DNA of 64,000 nucleotides from Doris montereyensis (lineage: Eukaryota > Mollusca > Gastropoda > Nudibranchia > Dorididae). Position 1 is the first letter of the stretch; each line of letters opens with the position of its first letter. The notes under the pieces are model-generated. The model had not been told where the DNA came from. It searched no databases and saw only the letters and a list, made by a program, of their open reading frames with translations. A program made the translations under genes and the position numbers. The stretch is taken from the NCBI GenBank assembly GCA_037039925.1, contig JAXRKP010001366.1:7501-71500 (forward strand), given 5' to 3'. This document shows, one piece after another, positions 11,801-22,799 of this stretch.

Positions 11801-14527
11801 CATAAGAAAGGATCAGCTATGGAATGCTCAAATTATAGAGGGATATCACTACTTAGTGTTCCAGGTAAAAAAATATACGCCAGGATACTGGAAATGAGAC
11901 TAAGGGAAAGAGTAGAGGATCAGATTGAAGAGCATCAGAGTGGATTTAGACCTGGAAGAAGTGTACAAGACCACATATTTACAATTAGACAAATAATAGA
12001 AACATTCCCTGAGAGAAAGATTGACCTGCACCTGTGTTTTAGTGACTCAGAAAAGGCATTTGATGCTGTGAGGAGGGACGAACTATGGCATTCCTTAAAA
12101 AAACACAATGTAGAGCAAAATTTAATAGAAGTCATTAAAAGTTTTTACAATAAACCAACATGTGCAGTGAGAGTAGCTGGAAACATATCTGCAGAATTTG
12201 ATGTAGATACAGGAGTAAGACAGGGTTGTATCCTAAGTCCTCTTTTGTTTATCACATTTATGGATTCAGTCGCAAAAGCATCCTCAAAAATGAAGAAAAA
12301 GAATGTAGGTATGTGGAAGCTCAAACCAGTAATTATATCAATGCTTTCATTTGCCGATGATTTAATTCTGTTTGGGAAATCAGAAAGTGACCTTCAGTCG
12401 AATATCAACATTATGAACAATGACCTAAATAAGAGGAATGAGAGTAAATGCAAAGAAAACCAAAACAATGCTGGTAACTAAGGAAGCTAAAACACAAAAT
12501 CTTAAATTAGGCAGGGAGAATTTAGAACAAGTTCAAAGCTACAATTATCTAGGAGTAATGATTAACTCAGAGAGAAAACTAAGAGAAGAAATCAGCCAGA
12601 GAATCAAAAAGGCAAGTGCAATATATAACCATGTAGGAAAGGCATTTGTAGGTAAGCAAAAATTGTCAACAAAAACCAAAATGGCAGTATACTGTACAGT
12701 TTATTGTCCTACTCTCCTCTATGGCAGTGAAACTTGGATCTTAGACAGTGGAGTATATAGTAGAGTACAGGCAGCTGAAATTAAATATCTAAGAAGAGTA
12801 GTAGGGAAACCTAAAAGAGACAAAATCAGAAACACAACAATAAGAGATCAAACCAAAGCAGATGGCATAAAAACTAAGATAGAAACAAATCAATTGAGAT
12901 GGTTTGGGCATGTGAACAGAATAAATGACAATAGAATAGCTAAATCAGTATACAGTGCTAAAAGCCCAAGGTAAAAGACCAAAAGGCAGACCTCGGAGAA
13001 AGTGGGTAGAAGATATAAAAGAGGCATTGAAGCATAGAAATTTAACTTTTTTGGAAGGAAACAGAAAATGCCAGGACAGGGCATCCTGGAGAAAGATCAT
13101 CTCGGGCATCTAAACCCGTACATCAAAAGGTAGAATGGGAACTGATAAAGAAAAGAACGAAAGTATGCATTTTGCAATAAACAACAAAATTTTCATAATT
13201 AATTTGTATATGTGGCAAACTAAAAAAATCCATAAAAACATAAAAAAAGTCTTAACTTTATTTTGAAGGTTTATAGTCATTACCTTGAACAACTATATGT
13301 GAAATTTGGAGCAATTTGGTCATTAAGTTTTCTCAATAACTATGTAAAAGAACTTGCAAACAAACAACATAACAATTCAAAATGACGGCCGTTTCCATGG
13401 CAACCAAGTAAACAACACCATATAAGTTCAGGTTTCAATGCACTGGTGCATAATATATGTGCATAATTTAACCAAAAAAAAAAAAAGTTTTAAAAAGCTT
13501 CAGAACCTGCATATATCCCCTTAAGTAGAAATGGTGAAGGAGGGAAGGGAAAAAGTAGGGCATACCCCAACCGCCAACACACAAAATAGCCATATATGTA
13601 TCACTTCTGTAGACAGATCCTCATGTATATTGTTAAGAAAGAAAGAAAGGAAGAACAAAAGCAAAAACAGAATGAAAGAAATGGAGAAAAAAAGAAAGAA
13701 AGGGGGAAAAAAGCAACAAACAATTAAAAACAAAACAAGAAGACTGACACTCACCTTGACAGACTCAATGTTGAGGATAAAGGAGGAAGACTGAAATGTC
13801 ACATGACCATCTTTTGAACTTAAATTAATCAGAATCCGTAAGAGCTATACATCAACACTCTGGAAAAGACAGAAACAATAAAAAACAAAACAAATCTAAA
13901 TAATGTGAAGGGAAAATTTAGCTGTCACATGGGTTGATTGCATAGAGGAGGAGATGAGGAGGAAGTATAATTTTCTTTAGTCACTTTCATTCTAGAAACC
14001 TTGTGTTAAAGATTTTTAAAATCAGCAAGCTAACACAGAACGGAATCGCTCAAATTTGTCTTTAATATTTGCAAATTCTGAAGGGAATAATTTTAGTGTT
14101 TAATTTTATCTCTTGATAAAGAGGATATCAATAGTTCATCACACAGTATGGGTGGGTGGGGGATAGGAAGGGGGAGTGTGGAGATTAAAAAAGAAATAAG
14201 TAACCGAAAATAGAACAAATGACAGTCACAATCAATTTAAACCTATAACCAGTAAACAAAGCCACATCCTTTGCATCGTATCAAATTACAGTCATATCAA
14301 ATTTTCTTACACAAAGGTGACATAAAGATAAACAGCTTCAACTTCCATGGGACACAGCATACGATTGTCCATGGCATGCCTGTATTTTTGTTTATAGCAA
14401 AAACTTCCTTAATAGTTGCATTGGCAAAACTTGAAAGATGGAAGCTCGGCAACAAACCGTGGTGGGTCAAATGAAGTTTATAAAAGGAGCCATTTTTCAT
14501 CTTGTCGCTTTATAACTATACTATTTC

Positions 14528-14570
<43 letters not shown>

Positions 14571-14892
14571 TTATAAGGCCGACAAATCGTTACCCTTAAC
14601 ATCAAAATCAACAAAAAATCCCTCCTCCCTTCCCTCTCAAATACTATCACAGGCTTTAACTTTAAGGCAAATCAGCAGCTACTACAATAATTTCAAACCA
14701 ATTACCAGATACTCATCCACACTTTTCATCATCAAATTATTCTTTTATCTAAATATGCAATAGTATCATATATATATACATCCTTGCTCATTTTGTACAA
14801 TTTCCATGGCAGAGGCCTTACTTTCATCTAGATACTCACTCAAACAACAATATCAACGCCCACAAGACCGGATTGCTTGTAATAGTTTGCAT
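4731..14892 (-). CDS. SLC35A4: SLC35A4-like nucleotide-sugar transporter, about 10 coding exons, frame broken
   Basis: Multi-pass Golgi/ER membrane protein of the SLC35A family. Recognisable blocks in order: WALILLF near the start; SSSFILNIESVK; MLVSLLMTWPE; FNNNISVFMQEEMDPATFQ; VLCNLKIVSTAILYRLLI; RYQWLSLALLTFAGGLN; VLGLVMTLIYCLVSGFAGVY; AFQNCYLYIFGI; and NGLMMSLIMKHSSNIIRLFV, whose NGL-MS--MKH-S-I-RLF pattern is particular to SLC35A4. Its transport substrate is uncertain in the family. Exon phases need about three single-base corrections (exons at 6914-7059, 6224-6302 and 5456-5516), and exon 2 is uncertain. An intron carries a TTAA element with a nested RTE LINE. The start exon begins at a splice acceptor, so a 5' untranslated or upstream-cistron exon must exist. 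Confidence 0.82.
5028..5160 (-). repeat. SINE-A fragment
   Basis: Body only (CCCTGTTAACAGCCAAGTG to ATCCACCTACACTGGACC), in the SLC35A4 last intron. Confidence 0.7.
5456..5516 (-). CDS. SLC35A4: SLC35A4 exon 9, frame inconsistent
   Basis: 61 bases from an AACAG acceptor to a GTAAAC donor. Encodes SGDGLFQGYNA, then in another frame SAWAAFYTG, which joins exon 10. An indel in a TTT run near 5481-5483 is inferred. Confidence 0.75.
5668..5945 (+). repeat. SINE-B (tRNA-headed), diverged
   Basis: Head GGTGGCCTAGTGGCAATG with GGTTTGAATCCTG as B box, then GTCTGACGTTGTGTTC and a body ending AATAAGCTCCATTTC. Confidence 0.72.
6224..6302 (-). CDS. SLC35A4: SLC35A4 exon 8, frameshifted
   Basis: 79 bases from TTCCAG to GTGAGT. 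Encodes CLLAFQNCYLYIFGIA in one frame and LNFSIWVIQS in the next. One C of a CCC run appears missing (near 6254), which closes the frame without a stop. Confidence 0.82.
6492..6520. repeat. Poly-G run of nearly 30 bases
   Basis: Uninterrupted G tract within SLC35A4 intron 7; could fold as a G-quadruplex and is prone to sequencing error. Confidence 0.92.
6556..6615 (-). repeat. SINE-B head fragment
   Basis: The minus strand reads GTGTGGCATCGTTGGCCAAG and TGGTTAGGCTGCTGGACTTG. Only the tRNA-like head; not a functional tRNA. Confidence 0.55.
6914..7059 (-). CDS. SLC35A4: SLC35A4 exon 7, frameshifted
   Basis: Starts at a TACCAG acceptor in phase 2 and must shift by one missing base (perhaps near 7020) to reach IHVTVLGLVMTLIYCLVSGF and AGVYGIHLKK. 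Two donors fit, after GAG (6919) or five bases on (6914, GTGTCA); the latter keeps phase with exon 8. Confidence 0.8.
7317..7677. mobile_element. MITE family with AGCTGYCAACT ends (copy 1)
   Basis: Begins AGCTGCCAACT and ends AGTTGACAGCT, inverted. The interior matches 15459-15836 and 48307-48610 (for example GTCTGCCGATCA, GTGCAACGGTTG). Non-coding. In an SLC35A4 intron, just upstream of exon 7. Confidence 0.65.
7847..7960 (+). mobile_element. Possible hAT transposon end
   Basis: CAAGGGTCACAAACGTTTTT then AAATTGGGCCGCATG resembles the CAGGGGTC-CAAAC start of many animal hAT elements. No matching right end found. Confidence 0.35.
8205..8570 (-). mobile_element. LINE 3' fragment (RTE-like C-terminus)
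   Basis: The minus strand reads RKLNWYKHTTKSSCLSKT and then a Lys/Glu-rich stretch, like the RKL-WYGH---S-GLSKT tail of invertebrate RTE polyproteins. Later residues are shifted. It is too diverged from the three main copies to be the same family. Confidence 0.5.
8828..8898. repeat. TAA microsatellite
   Basis: About 22 TAA units, 56 bases from SLC35A4 exon 6. Confidence 0.95.
8954..9016 (-). CDS. SLC35A4: SLC35A4 exon 6
   Basis: 63 bases, phase 2 to 2, TTCAAG acceptor and GTAAGT donor. Encodes RLTRYQWLSLALLTFAGGLN, a transmembrane helix following exon 5 in register. Confidence 0.88.
9602..9660 (-). CDS. SLC35A4: SLC35A4 exon 5
   Basis: 59 bases, phase 0 to 2, TTTCAG acceptor and GTAAAT donor. 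Encodes VLCNLKIVSTAILYRLLIK, the NLKI-TA motif of the family. Confidence 0.9.
9903..10060. repeat. R3 repeat in SLC35A4 intron
   Basis: CATTGAAATTTACCCCAGA through GAAAGGAAAGAAGTGAGAC and ACCTACCAGAATTATCCACC. Confidence 0.72.
10658..10822 (-). CDS. SLC35A4: SLC35A4 exon 4
   Basis: 165 bases, phase 0 to 0, TTTCAG acceptor and GTAAGT donor. Encodes PFAVPALCYCFNNNISVFMQ and EEMDPATFQ, the NNN and MDPxTxQ motifs of SLC35A transporters. Confidence 0.9.
11354..13522. mobile_element. TTAA-flanked DNA element (copy 1), carries nested LINE
   Basis: The left end reads TTAAGGGGATATGC and the right end GCATATATCCCCTTAA, inverted. TTAA is the target site, inside an R3 repeat whose halves lie at 11303-11356 and 13520-13580. 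Related in sequence to the element at 41379-42089 (GTTGCCATGG and adjoining block). No transposase is seen. TTAA targets suit piggyBac or Kolobok. Confidence 0.72.
11620..13165 (+). mobile_element. RTE-type LINE, 5'-truncated copy 1
   Basis: Starts inside the reverse transcriptase and runs to near the 3' end. Two overlapping frames, 11819-12481 and 12438-12974, carry NYRGISLL, GFRPGRSVQDHIFT, KAFDAV, GVRQGCILSPLLF, the catalytic [24 protein letters not shown] and LRWFGHVNR. A one-base shift near 12440 splits them. The order and motifs suit the RTE clade. It is nested inside a TTAA-flanked element within the SLC35A4 intron. Confidence 0.85.
13755..13790 (-). CDS. SLC35A4: SLC35A4 exon 3
   Basis: 36 bases, phase 0 to 0, TTTCAG acceptor and GTGAGT donor. 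Encodes SSSFILNIESVK, matching the SSAVLLTELTK-like helix 2 start. It lies just upstream of a TTAA element insertion. Confidence 0.65.
14311..14379 (-). CDS. SLC35A4: Possible SLC35A4 exon 2
   Basis: 69 bases between an ATACAG acceptor and a GTAAGA donor, in the right place for the loop after helix 1. One frame gives SYAVSHGS, a stop, and SCLSLCHLC, loosely like the YG-H-LLALCH block of vertebrate SLC35A4. Phase does not fit without one extra base. Uncertain. Confidence 0.35.
14527..14570. repeat. TG then TA dinucleotide repeat
   Basis: GTGTGT repeat followed by ATATAT in SLC35A4 intron 1. Confidence 0.9.
14840..14892 (-). CDS. SLC35A4: SLC35A4 start exon (coding part)
   Basis: ATG at 14890-14892, then QTITSNPVLWALILLF, the start of the first membrane helix; donor GTGAGT after two bases of a codon. 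The exon itself begins at 14944 after a TTCCAG acceptor, giving 52 bases of leader here. The start is chosen by position and hydrophobicity. Confidence 0.6.
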
Positions 14893-15458
14893 TGTGGATT
14901 TTTTGTTCCTCCTTCGTATGCTCAGGAAGCTGGGTATGATCTACCTGGAAGGAGAAGAAATGAGATGACTTGACATTCACATGCAAATATTATGTAAACC
15001 TGTATCATTTAGATCCAAATCAAGATCAAAGCTCACAGTGTGAATTCATCTAAGATGATCTTCATCATGTTAAAGTTTCTGTTTCAAGACAGAAAAGCTA
15101 AACATAGCTAAAGCTAAAGTTTCAGCTTCACACGAATTTTGTGAACTCAGAATGGTGTCTCTGGATGTTCACACCAACCTCCTTAAGTCTCTGAATTAAC
15201 TTAGGGTTTCTGGGTTTTTTAAATACATACTTTTCAAGGTAAATATAGACTTATGGATTCAAAATCAAAAAGAACATACTTTATAATTCAGTATGTATGT
15301 TTTTTACACATTAGTTAACAGCTATGTCCCTATAATAAACAGTCTTCAAACTTTTGAAAGCCAAACACCACATGATATATTTTTGACATTCTTTTAAATA
15401 AGTAGCAGGAATGATACAATGTTTGAAGTGTTCTATTAGTTCTAATAAACACATGCAT

Positions 15459-15836
15459 AGCTGCCAACAGTTTTCAAATTGAATGAACAAACTCTGACCT
15501 CGTGAACTAATTCTTACTTGCACGACGCCCAATAATATTCCAGAAAACATTGACATTTAACTTAAAATAACCCATTTCAGGTAAATAACAAAACATCTGC
15601 TGATCCCTGACCTTTCTGACGAAGTGCAACAGTAGTTCTGCAAACTCAGAATGGTGTCTCCTGACTCTCACCTAATTTTTTTATTTCTGTCAGTGACTTA
15701 GGGTTTCTTTAAACAAAACTTACAGTTAATCCTCATATACATTTATACTTTTCAAGGTAAAAACAGACTTACGGACTCAAAGTCAAAAACATGTACTAAA
15801 TACATCATCTACGTTTTTACGCACTGGTTGACAGCT
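15459..15836. mobile_element. AGCTG-ended MITE (copy 2), with a partial copy before it
   Basis: AGCTGCCAAC to GGTTGACAGCT. Another truncated copy with the same right half lies at about 15120-15324, so two copies are almost in tandem between the PIGY and SLC35A4 start exons. Confidence 0.65.
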
Positions 15837-15905
15837 ATGCACACATGTAACAGACACAAGATAAAACTGTTAAATTAAGTACAAAACCAAATCAAACTGA
15901 CTTAC

Positions 15906-16051
15906 TATTGTTACTTGCATCTTGCAAGAGTTTTTCAATTGTGTTTAAAAAATTTCATCCCAAGCCAGTTTACAATGATGAAAACAACAAAAACAATCAG
16001 GGTGGATGGAACCAGCAAGAAGTAGTACACAAGATTCTCTACTGGAAAATT
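15906..16051 (-). CDS. PIGY: PIGY C-terminal exon (GPI-GlcNAc transferase subunit Y)
   Basis: From a CTGCAG acceptor the frame reads NFPVENLVYYFLLVP, a hydrophobic segment, and ends NWLGMKFFKHN at a TGA (15935-15937). Human PIG-Y ends WMGIKLFRHN after a similar ENFP plus membrane segment. PIG-Y is a tiny ER membrane subunit of the complex that starts GPI anchor synthesis. Only the second half is here; the N-terminal exon was not found upstream, where a LINE fills 16.5-19.6 kb. A strong GTAAGT donor sits 29 bases after the stop codon, so this exon is probably not the end of its mRNA. Confidence 0.78.
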
Positions 16052-16479
16052 CTGCAGAAAACAAAATTTTAGGTCAAATATTTCATCAGCAAATGCAAAA
16101 AAGAATTGAAATGGCAACACGAGAGAACATTATATTTTTTAATTAATTTGCTGTCGTCATTTAGGCATCCTTTTCTCAGCAACTATCGCTGTTAGGGATT
16201 GCTTTTAAAAGAATAAATTTAGTTGTATCATTATTGTATTTTTCTCTTTCGTACTTTTAATGTTTAAAAGGGACTTTCCTCATCTTTAAACATTGTTTTG
16301 CCTGCATTGGAAGGTTTGTTTTCTTTCCTTACACAAATGTGGAAATGATGGTTTCTCTTATTTCTACACTAAATTTTACTTTGTAAAAGGAAAAAAGGGG
16401 TGAAGGTGAGGGCGGAAAGGGGAAGGAAAAGGGAAATGCTGAGCAGGTTTAACTGAGTAGACTATATCATTTTTCAATC

Positions 16480-19400
16480 ATTTGTTTTGGATCAGGGAAC
16501 CTGCTGTCTTGCAGGCTGGTCTTGAATGACCAAAGGCTAAGGGAGTTAACCCTGACATAAAATAACAAGGCCTGGTAGGGGCCTCAAGGTGGCAGCCCCA
16601 TCATCTACCTAGGGCACAGTGGGCTAATCCCTGCTTATCCGAAACCTAACTGAAGCAGAGAAATAAATATAATTTAACCGGCTTGACCTTTCAACGACAA
16701 AAATGGAAACGAACACGGACTGTGATTTTTGGAATATGGAACGTTAGGGCAATAAATGAAAAAGAGTTTAGAATTGGTTGAAGAAATGGAAAAAATTCAA
16801 AGTAGACATTTTGGCTAATACAGAAACAAAGAAAAAGAACAAGGAATAGAAAATGTAGGACCAAATCATATTTTAATCTTCTCAGGAGTAGATGTCAAAG
16901 ACAGAGCTACAGCTAGAGTAGGAGTAGGTCTCCTAGTGCATGAAAGGCATGAAAAGCTACTAGAAAGCTGAAAATTTACAAGCCCACGGCTATTAGAGGT
17001 AAATATTAAACCAAAAGTAAGAGAAATTAAATTATTAATAGCTTATGGACCAAACGAAGACGTCACTAAAGAGAAAAAAGATACTTTCGAAAAACGAGTT
17101 ACAAATAGCTGCAGAGCATCTTAAACAAAAAACAGGAACTAATGGTTTTAGGAGATTTAAACACTAGAGTAGGCAACAATATAGAAACATCAGGAGGAGT
17201 AATAGGTAAAGAAAGAGAGACAAAAACTTCTTCAAATGGAGAGAGACTAATAGGTTTTTGCCTAAAGAATAACATGAAAATAGCCAACACCTTTTTTCCT
17301 CATAAAGATATCCACAATTATACAAGGGTAGATGAAGACAGGTGTGAAAAGTCAATCATAGACTACATAATAGTTAGCAGCTCCCTTTTTTACAGTACAT
17401 TGAATGCAAGAGTAAACAGAGGAGCAGAGGTATTTAGTGATCATCACCAAGTGATTACCAAAATGAGATTACTGACTGAAGAAAACAAACAGAAAAGGAA
17501 AGAGAAGAAAGCTACTAAACTCAAAATAGAGGAACTAAATAAACCAGTAGCAAAACAGATATACCAATCTAGGAAAAAAGATTTATCAGTGAAAGGCAAA
17601 TTAATCTGAATGATAGCACAGTTGAAGAAAAGTGGCAAATGTATAAATAAACACTCCTCAGTTGTACTGAAGAGGTCTGTGGTAGGAAACAAATTAAAGA
17701 AGATGGGAAAAGAACAGCATGGTGGAATTAGAATGTCAAAACTAAGATCAAAGAAAAGAAGAATGCCTGGAAGAAATACTTGCAAACAAAGAGACCAGAG
17801 GATAGGATAGATTATGTCAGTAAAAGAACTATCACCAAAGAGGAAGTTAGGAAAGCAAAACGGGAACAGTGAGAAGAGTTTGGACAAAGACTTCAAGAAA
17901 GCTATTAAGGAAATCAAAAGTTGTTCTGGGGAGGCAATGAAGAGCATGAGAAAGCCCAAAGCATGCCCAATACGACAAATTAAGAATGCCAAAGGAGAAA
18001 TAATGAAAAAAGACAGCCAAATCATGGAAGCGTGGAGAAAGTATTTTCAACAATTACATAATCCCTCCAGAACATATGAAACAAGGAGTAAAGATCAATT
18101 AGTAAGAGTAACAAGTAATTCAGAGGAGACAGCTGAAGATGTAGATATATCAATGGAAGAAATCCAAACAGCTATAAGAAAAGTGAAATAAGGAAAAGCC
18201 CCAGGAGCAGATCAAGTTTATCCAGAAATGATTAAAAACCAAGGGAGAGAGGCAGACAAACTACTACATGTAATATGCCAACAAGCATGGAAGTCCAAAC
18301 AGGTGCCAGATGACTGGAAAAAGAGAATGATAGTACCAATACATAAGAAAGGATCAACCATGGAATGCTCAAACTGTAGAGGGATATCACTACTTAGCGT
18401 ATCAGGAAAAGTGTATGCCAGGATACTGGAAATGAGACTAGGGAAAAAAACAGAGGATCAGATTGAAGAGCATCAGAATGGATTTAAACCAGGAAGAATT
18501 GTACAAGACCATATATTTACAATTAGACAAATAATAGAAAAATTCCTTGAGAGAAACATTGACTTGCACCTGTGTTTTATAGATCTATAAAAGGCGTTTG
18601 ACACTGTGAGCAAAATTTAATAGAAGCCATTAAAAGTTTTTACAATAAACCAACATGTGCAGTGAGAGAGTATCTGGAAACACATCTGCAGAATTTGATG
18701 TAGATATAGGGGTAAGACATGGTTGTATCCTAAGTTCTCTTTTGTTTATTACATTTATGGATTCAGTCGCAAAGACATCCTCAAAAATGAAGAAAATGAA
18801 TGTAGGTATGTGGAAGCTCAAACCAGTAAATGTATCAATGCTTTCATTTTCCGATGATTTAGTTCTGTTTGGAAAATCAGAAAGTGACCTTCAGTCGAAT
18901 ATCAACATTATGAACTAAATAAAAGAGGAATGAGAGTAAATGCAAAGAAAACCAAACCAATGTTAGTAACTAGGGATGCTAAAACACACAATCTTAAACT
19001 GGCCAAGGAGAATTTAGAACAAGTTAACAGCTACAATTACCTAGGAATAATGATTAACTCTGAGGGAAAACTAAGAGAAGAAATCAGCCAGAGAATCCGA
19101 AAGGCAAGTGCAATATATAACTATCTAGGAAAGGCATTTGTAGATAAACAAGAATTGTCAACAAAAACCAAAATGGCAGTATACAATACAGTTTATTGTC
19201 CTACTCTCCTCTATGGCAGTGAAACCTGGACCTTAGACAGTAGAGAATACAGAAGGAGTACAGGCAGCTGAAATGAAATATCTAAGAAGGGGAGTAGGGA
19301 AAACTAAAAGAGACAAAATCAGAAACACAACAATAAGAGATCAAACCAAAGCAGATGGCATAAAAACTAAGATAGAAATAAATCAATTGAGATGGTTTGG

Positions 19401-19578
19401 GCATGTAAACAGAATGAATGACAATAGAATAGCTAAATCAGTATATAGTGCTAAAGCCCAAGGTAAAAGACCAAAAGGCAGACCTCGGAGAAAGTGGGAA
19501 GTAGATATAAAAGAGGCATTGAAGCATAGAATTTTAACATTTTTGAAAGGAAACAGAAAATGCCAGGGCAGAGCATGA
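16480..19578 (+). mobile_element. RTE-type LINE copy 2, endonuclease plus reverse transcriptase, degraded
   Basis: The longest LINE copy. A non-coding head is followed near 16700 by an apurinic endonuclease domain (FGIWNVR, VGVGLLVHERH, LIAYGPNED, VLGDLNTRVGNN, SDHHQVITKM) up to about 17600, a lysine-rich linker, and RT from about 18190 (IVPIHKKGS, CRGISLLSVSGK, QNGFKPGR, SFSDDLVLFGK in place of [24 protein letters not shown]). Several stops and shifts, including loss of the LEKAFD stretch near 18590-18610, show it is dead. It ends near 19578, before a SINE. It sits upstream of the PIGY exon. Confidence 0.88.
17142..17609 (+). pseudogene. LINE endonuclease domain fragment
   Basis: Open frame within LINE copy 2. 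GDLNTRVGN carries the Asp and Asn of the endonuclease active site, NGERLIGFCLKNNM follows, and SDHHQVI supplies the Asp-His pair. The upstream part of the domain lies in other frames, interrupted by stops. Confidence 0.75.
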
Positions 19579-19604
19579 AAGACGGGCAGCAGATCCATTG
19601 TTTT

Positions 19605-19790
19605 TCATGTCTTATTTGATTTTATCCACATCAACAAATAAGGTGATCTCAGGGGTTTTGGTAAGATTTTTAATTTTGCCTAAAAACGGCTTTGTAAATA
19701 ACCAAGGGATCTTTAAGGTGCACAGAGTGTTGTGATCTGCACACGGGGACGTCCTTTCTATCCTCGTCTCTATCCTCCGTCTCCGATGGG
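19605..19790 (-). repeat. SINE-A fragment next to LINE copy 2
   Basis: Tail and body, head lost. Begins 27 bases after the LINE end. Confidence 0.72.
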
Positions 19791-20374
19791 ACTATAATCT
19801 AATTGTCGTCTAGAGATCATAAATTAAACTGTTCAGTGTTCTTCAGTCAGCCTGCTTAAAATATAAAACTGTTGCGCTTGCTTACTGACATAGAATTTAT
19901 CTTTATCATTCATAGTCTTTTACCATGTTCCTTTCTAGAAGAGATCTAGATAAATATCATTCCAGCAGATCCATTGTTTTCCATGTCTTGTTTTGGATCC
20001 ACTTTGGTTCATTCATTGATGATCAATAATGACACTCATGCCAGTTATGATTCAAATGTCAATTGACAGATGAGAAAAGAAGAATTGAAGCGTTCGTTTG
20101 CTAATTGGTGATAAGAGGAAGGTATGATATATATTCTGTGAAAGTCTTTTCGAAGAAGAATGGCAGACAGGGACTGAAAATTCTGAATGCTTGGAGTTCG
20201 ACTTGGTAGAGAGTACGAGACCTTAGGATTGACCGACCAGCCAATACTTCTTTCGTTTACAATTTGTGTTATTACAGTGTACTTTTTAATTTTTTAGTAT
20301 GATTTTTTTATTCGATGAATTCATAAATTCATCGTGTTATTAACAATTCATAAAAGAATTCACAAGAGAGTCTT

Positions 20375-21570
<1,196 letters not shown>

Positions 21571-21639
21571 TGTGTGATACTATTATTAATGGGGAGAAGG
21601 ATTCATTCAAAACCACCCATCTAATTTAAATCAGACACA

Positions 21640-21692
21640 TATACACCCCTCCCCACACACACACGCACACACACACACACACACACACATAC
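21640..21692. repeat. CA repeat
   Basis: Imperfect CA repeat just past the GA microsatellite. Confidence 0.85.
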
Positions 21693-22082
21693 ACAGATAG
21701 GCAGCTAAGAAGAAGAAAAAAACAAGGCACGTCCACATATGCGTTCTGTGAAACGATGAAAGTTTATTTGAGAATAAGGCACCAATTTATTTAACTTCTG
21801 AAAAGATCGATTTTAATGTATAAGAATTAATATTAACTTGGTTTTCAAGTTCAGTCATCTGGCCTACTTTATATTGTAGTATTTTTCTTGCATGTGTGTA
21901 CTCATATGTTCTTTCCCCTGAACTGATCATCCACAGCGCGTGTGTGTGACTTGTCGTGGCTAATACGAATCAATAGCAGATAGCATGGTTAGACAAATAC
22001 TAATATGCATCTTATTGCTTTGATTGAATGCAACGCTTGTTGTTGTGCTGGAATAATGTTCAACCATGAACACACCTGTGTG

Positions 22083-22375
22083 GTGTGGGTGGCTGAGTGG
22101 TTAGGCTGCCGGACGATGGGGATCATGAGTCCTGGGTTCGAATCCTGGCAAACCTAGCTCCAACGTTATGTTCCTAAGCAAAAACACTTAACAAGCATTT
22201 TTCCAACTCGATCCTGGTGCAAATGATACGAGCACTATATTGGAAATAAAAACCTATGTCAGACTAGCGTCATGTCCAGGAAGTGATTGTTATCACCTGT
22301 TTCACTTCATGCTATAGAAACCAGGATACGATTAGGCTCTATGGGCCGTAATGGCCTGAATAAACTTTCCTAAGT
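22083..22375 (+). repeat. SINE-B, full length
   Basis: Head GTGGCTGAGTGGTTAGGCTG with GGTTCGAATCCTGG as B box, body, and 3' GGCTCTATGGGCCGTAATGG. About 290 bases. Confidence 0.82.
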
Positions 22376-22544
22376 TTATGAGTACACCTGCACAAGCTTG
22401 TGTTATGTTGTTTTTTTATGGCTATCACTTTTTTCTTAATATTATGTTATTATGTCTCCATGATCACACGAACGTTCTATGTTTAGAGACAAATTAATAA
22501 AGGCTTCTGATTCAATCGACCAACCCTTCCCCTGTAAGTAAAGT

Positions 22545-22790
22545 AAAGTTCCTTCAAGGCCATTACGGTCCATGGAGCCGGAGCGCATCCCGATTTCGGT
22601 AGCGCAAAGTGGAACAAATGATAATAATCATCGCCTGTATAGGACGCTAGTCTGACGCAAGTTTTACCCCAAGCTAGTGTTTGTACCCAATGAACACAAC
22701 GTCGAGTCGGGCTTAACTATGATTTGTAACTCGGACCGTATGATTTTAAGTCCTGCAGCCTAACCACTCGGCCACCTTCACTTCACATGT
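22545..22790 (-). repeat. SINE-B, inverted to its neighbour
   Basis: Starts with the complement of the 3' end (GTTCCTTCAAGGCC) and ends with CCTAACCACTCGGCCACC. With the copy at 22083-22375 it forms an inverted pair 170 bases apart. Confidence 0.78.
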
Positions 22791-22799
22791 GCAATGTAT

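Noticed and set aside
13531..13794. Plus-strand lysine-rich frame
   Set aside because: Antisense to an SLC35A4 exon and to an R3 fragment; purine-rich sequence gives chance Lys/Glu frames.
15935..16120. Extending the PIGY frame to the upstream ATG at 16118-16120
   Set aside because: The extra residues lie beyond a good CTGCAG acceptor and do not resemble PIG-Y; they are intron.
17444..18025. 193-residue minus-strand hydrophobic frame
   Set aside because: It is antisense to the lysine-rich linker of LINE copy 2.
22083..22160. tRNA gene with a good B box
   Set aside because: It is the head of SINE-B, repeated through the window with a SINE body behind it; no full cloverleaf.
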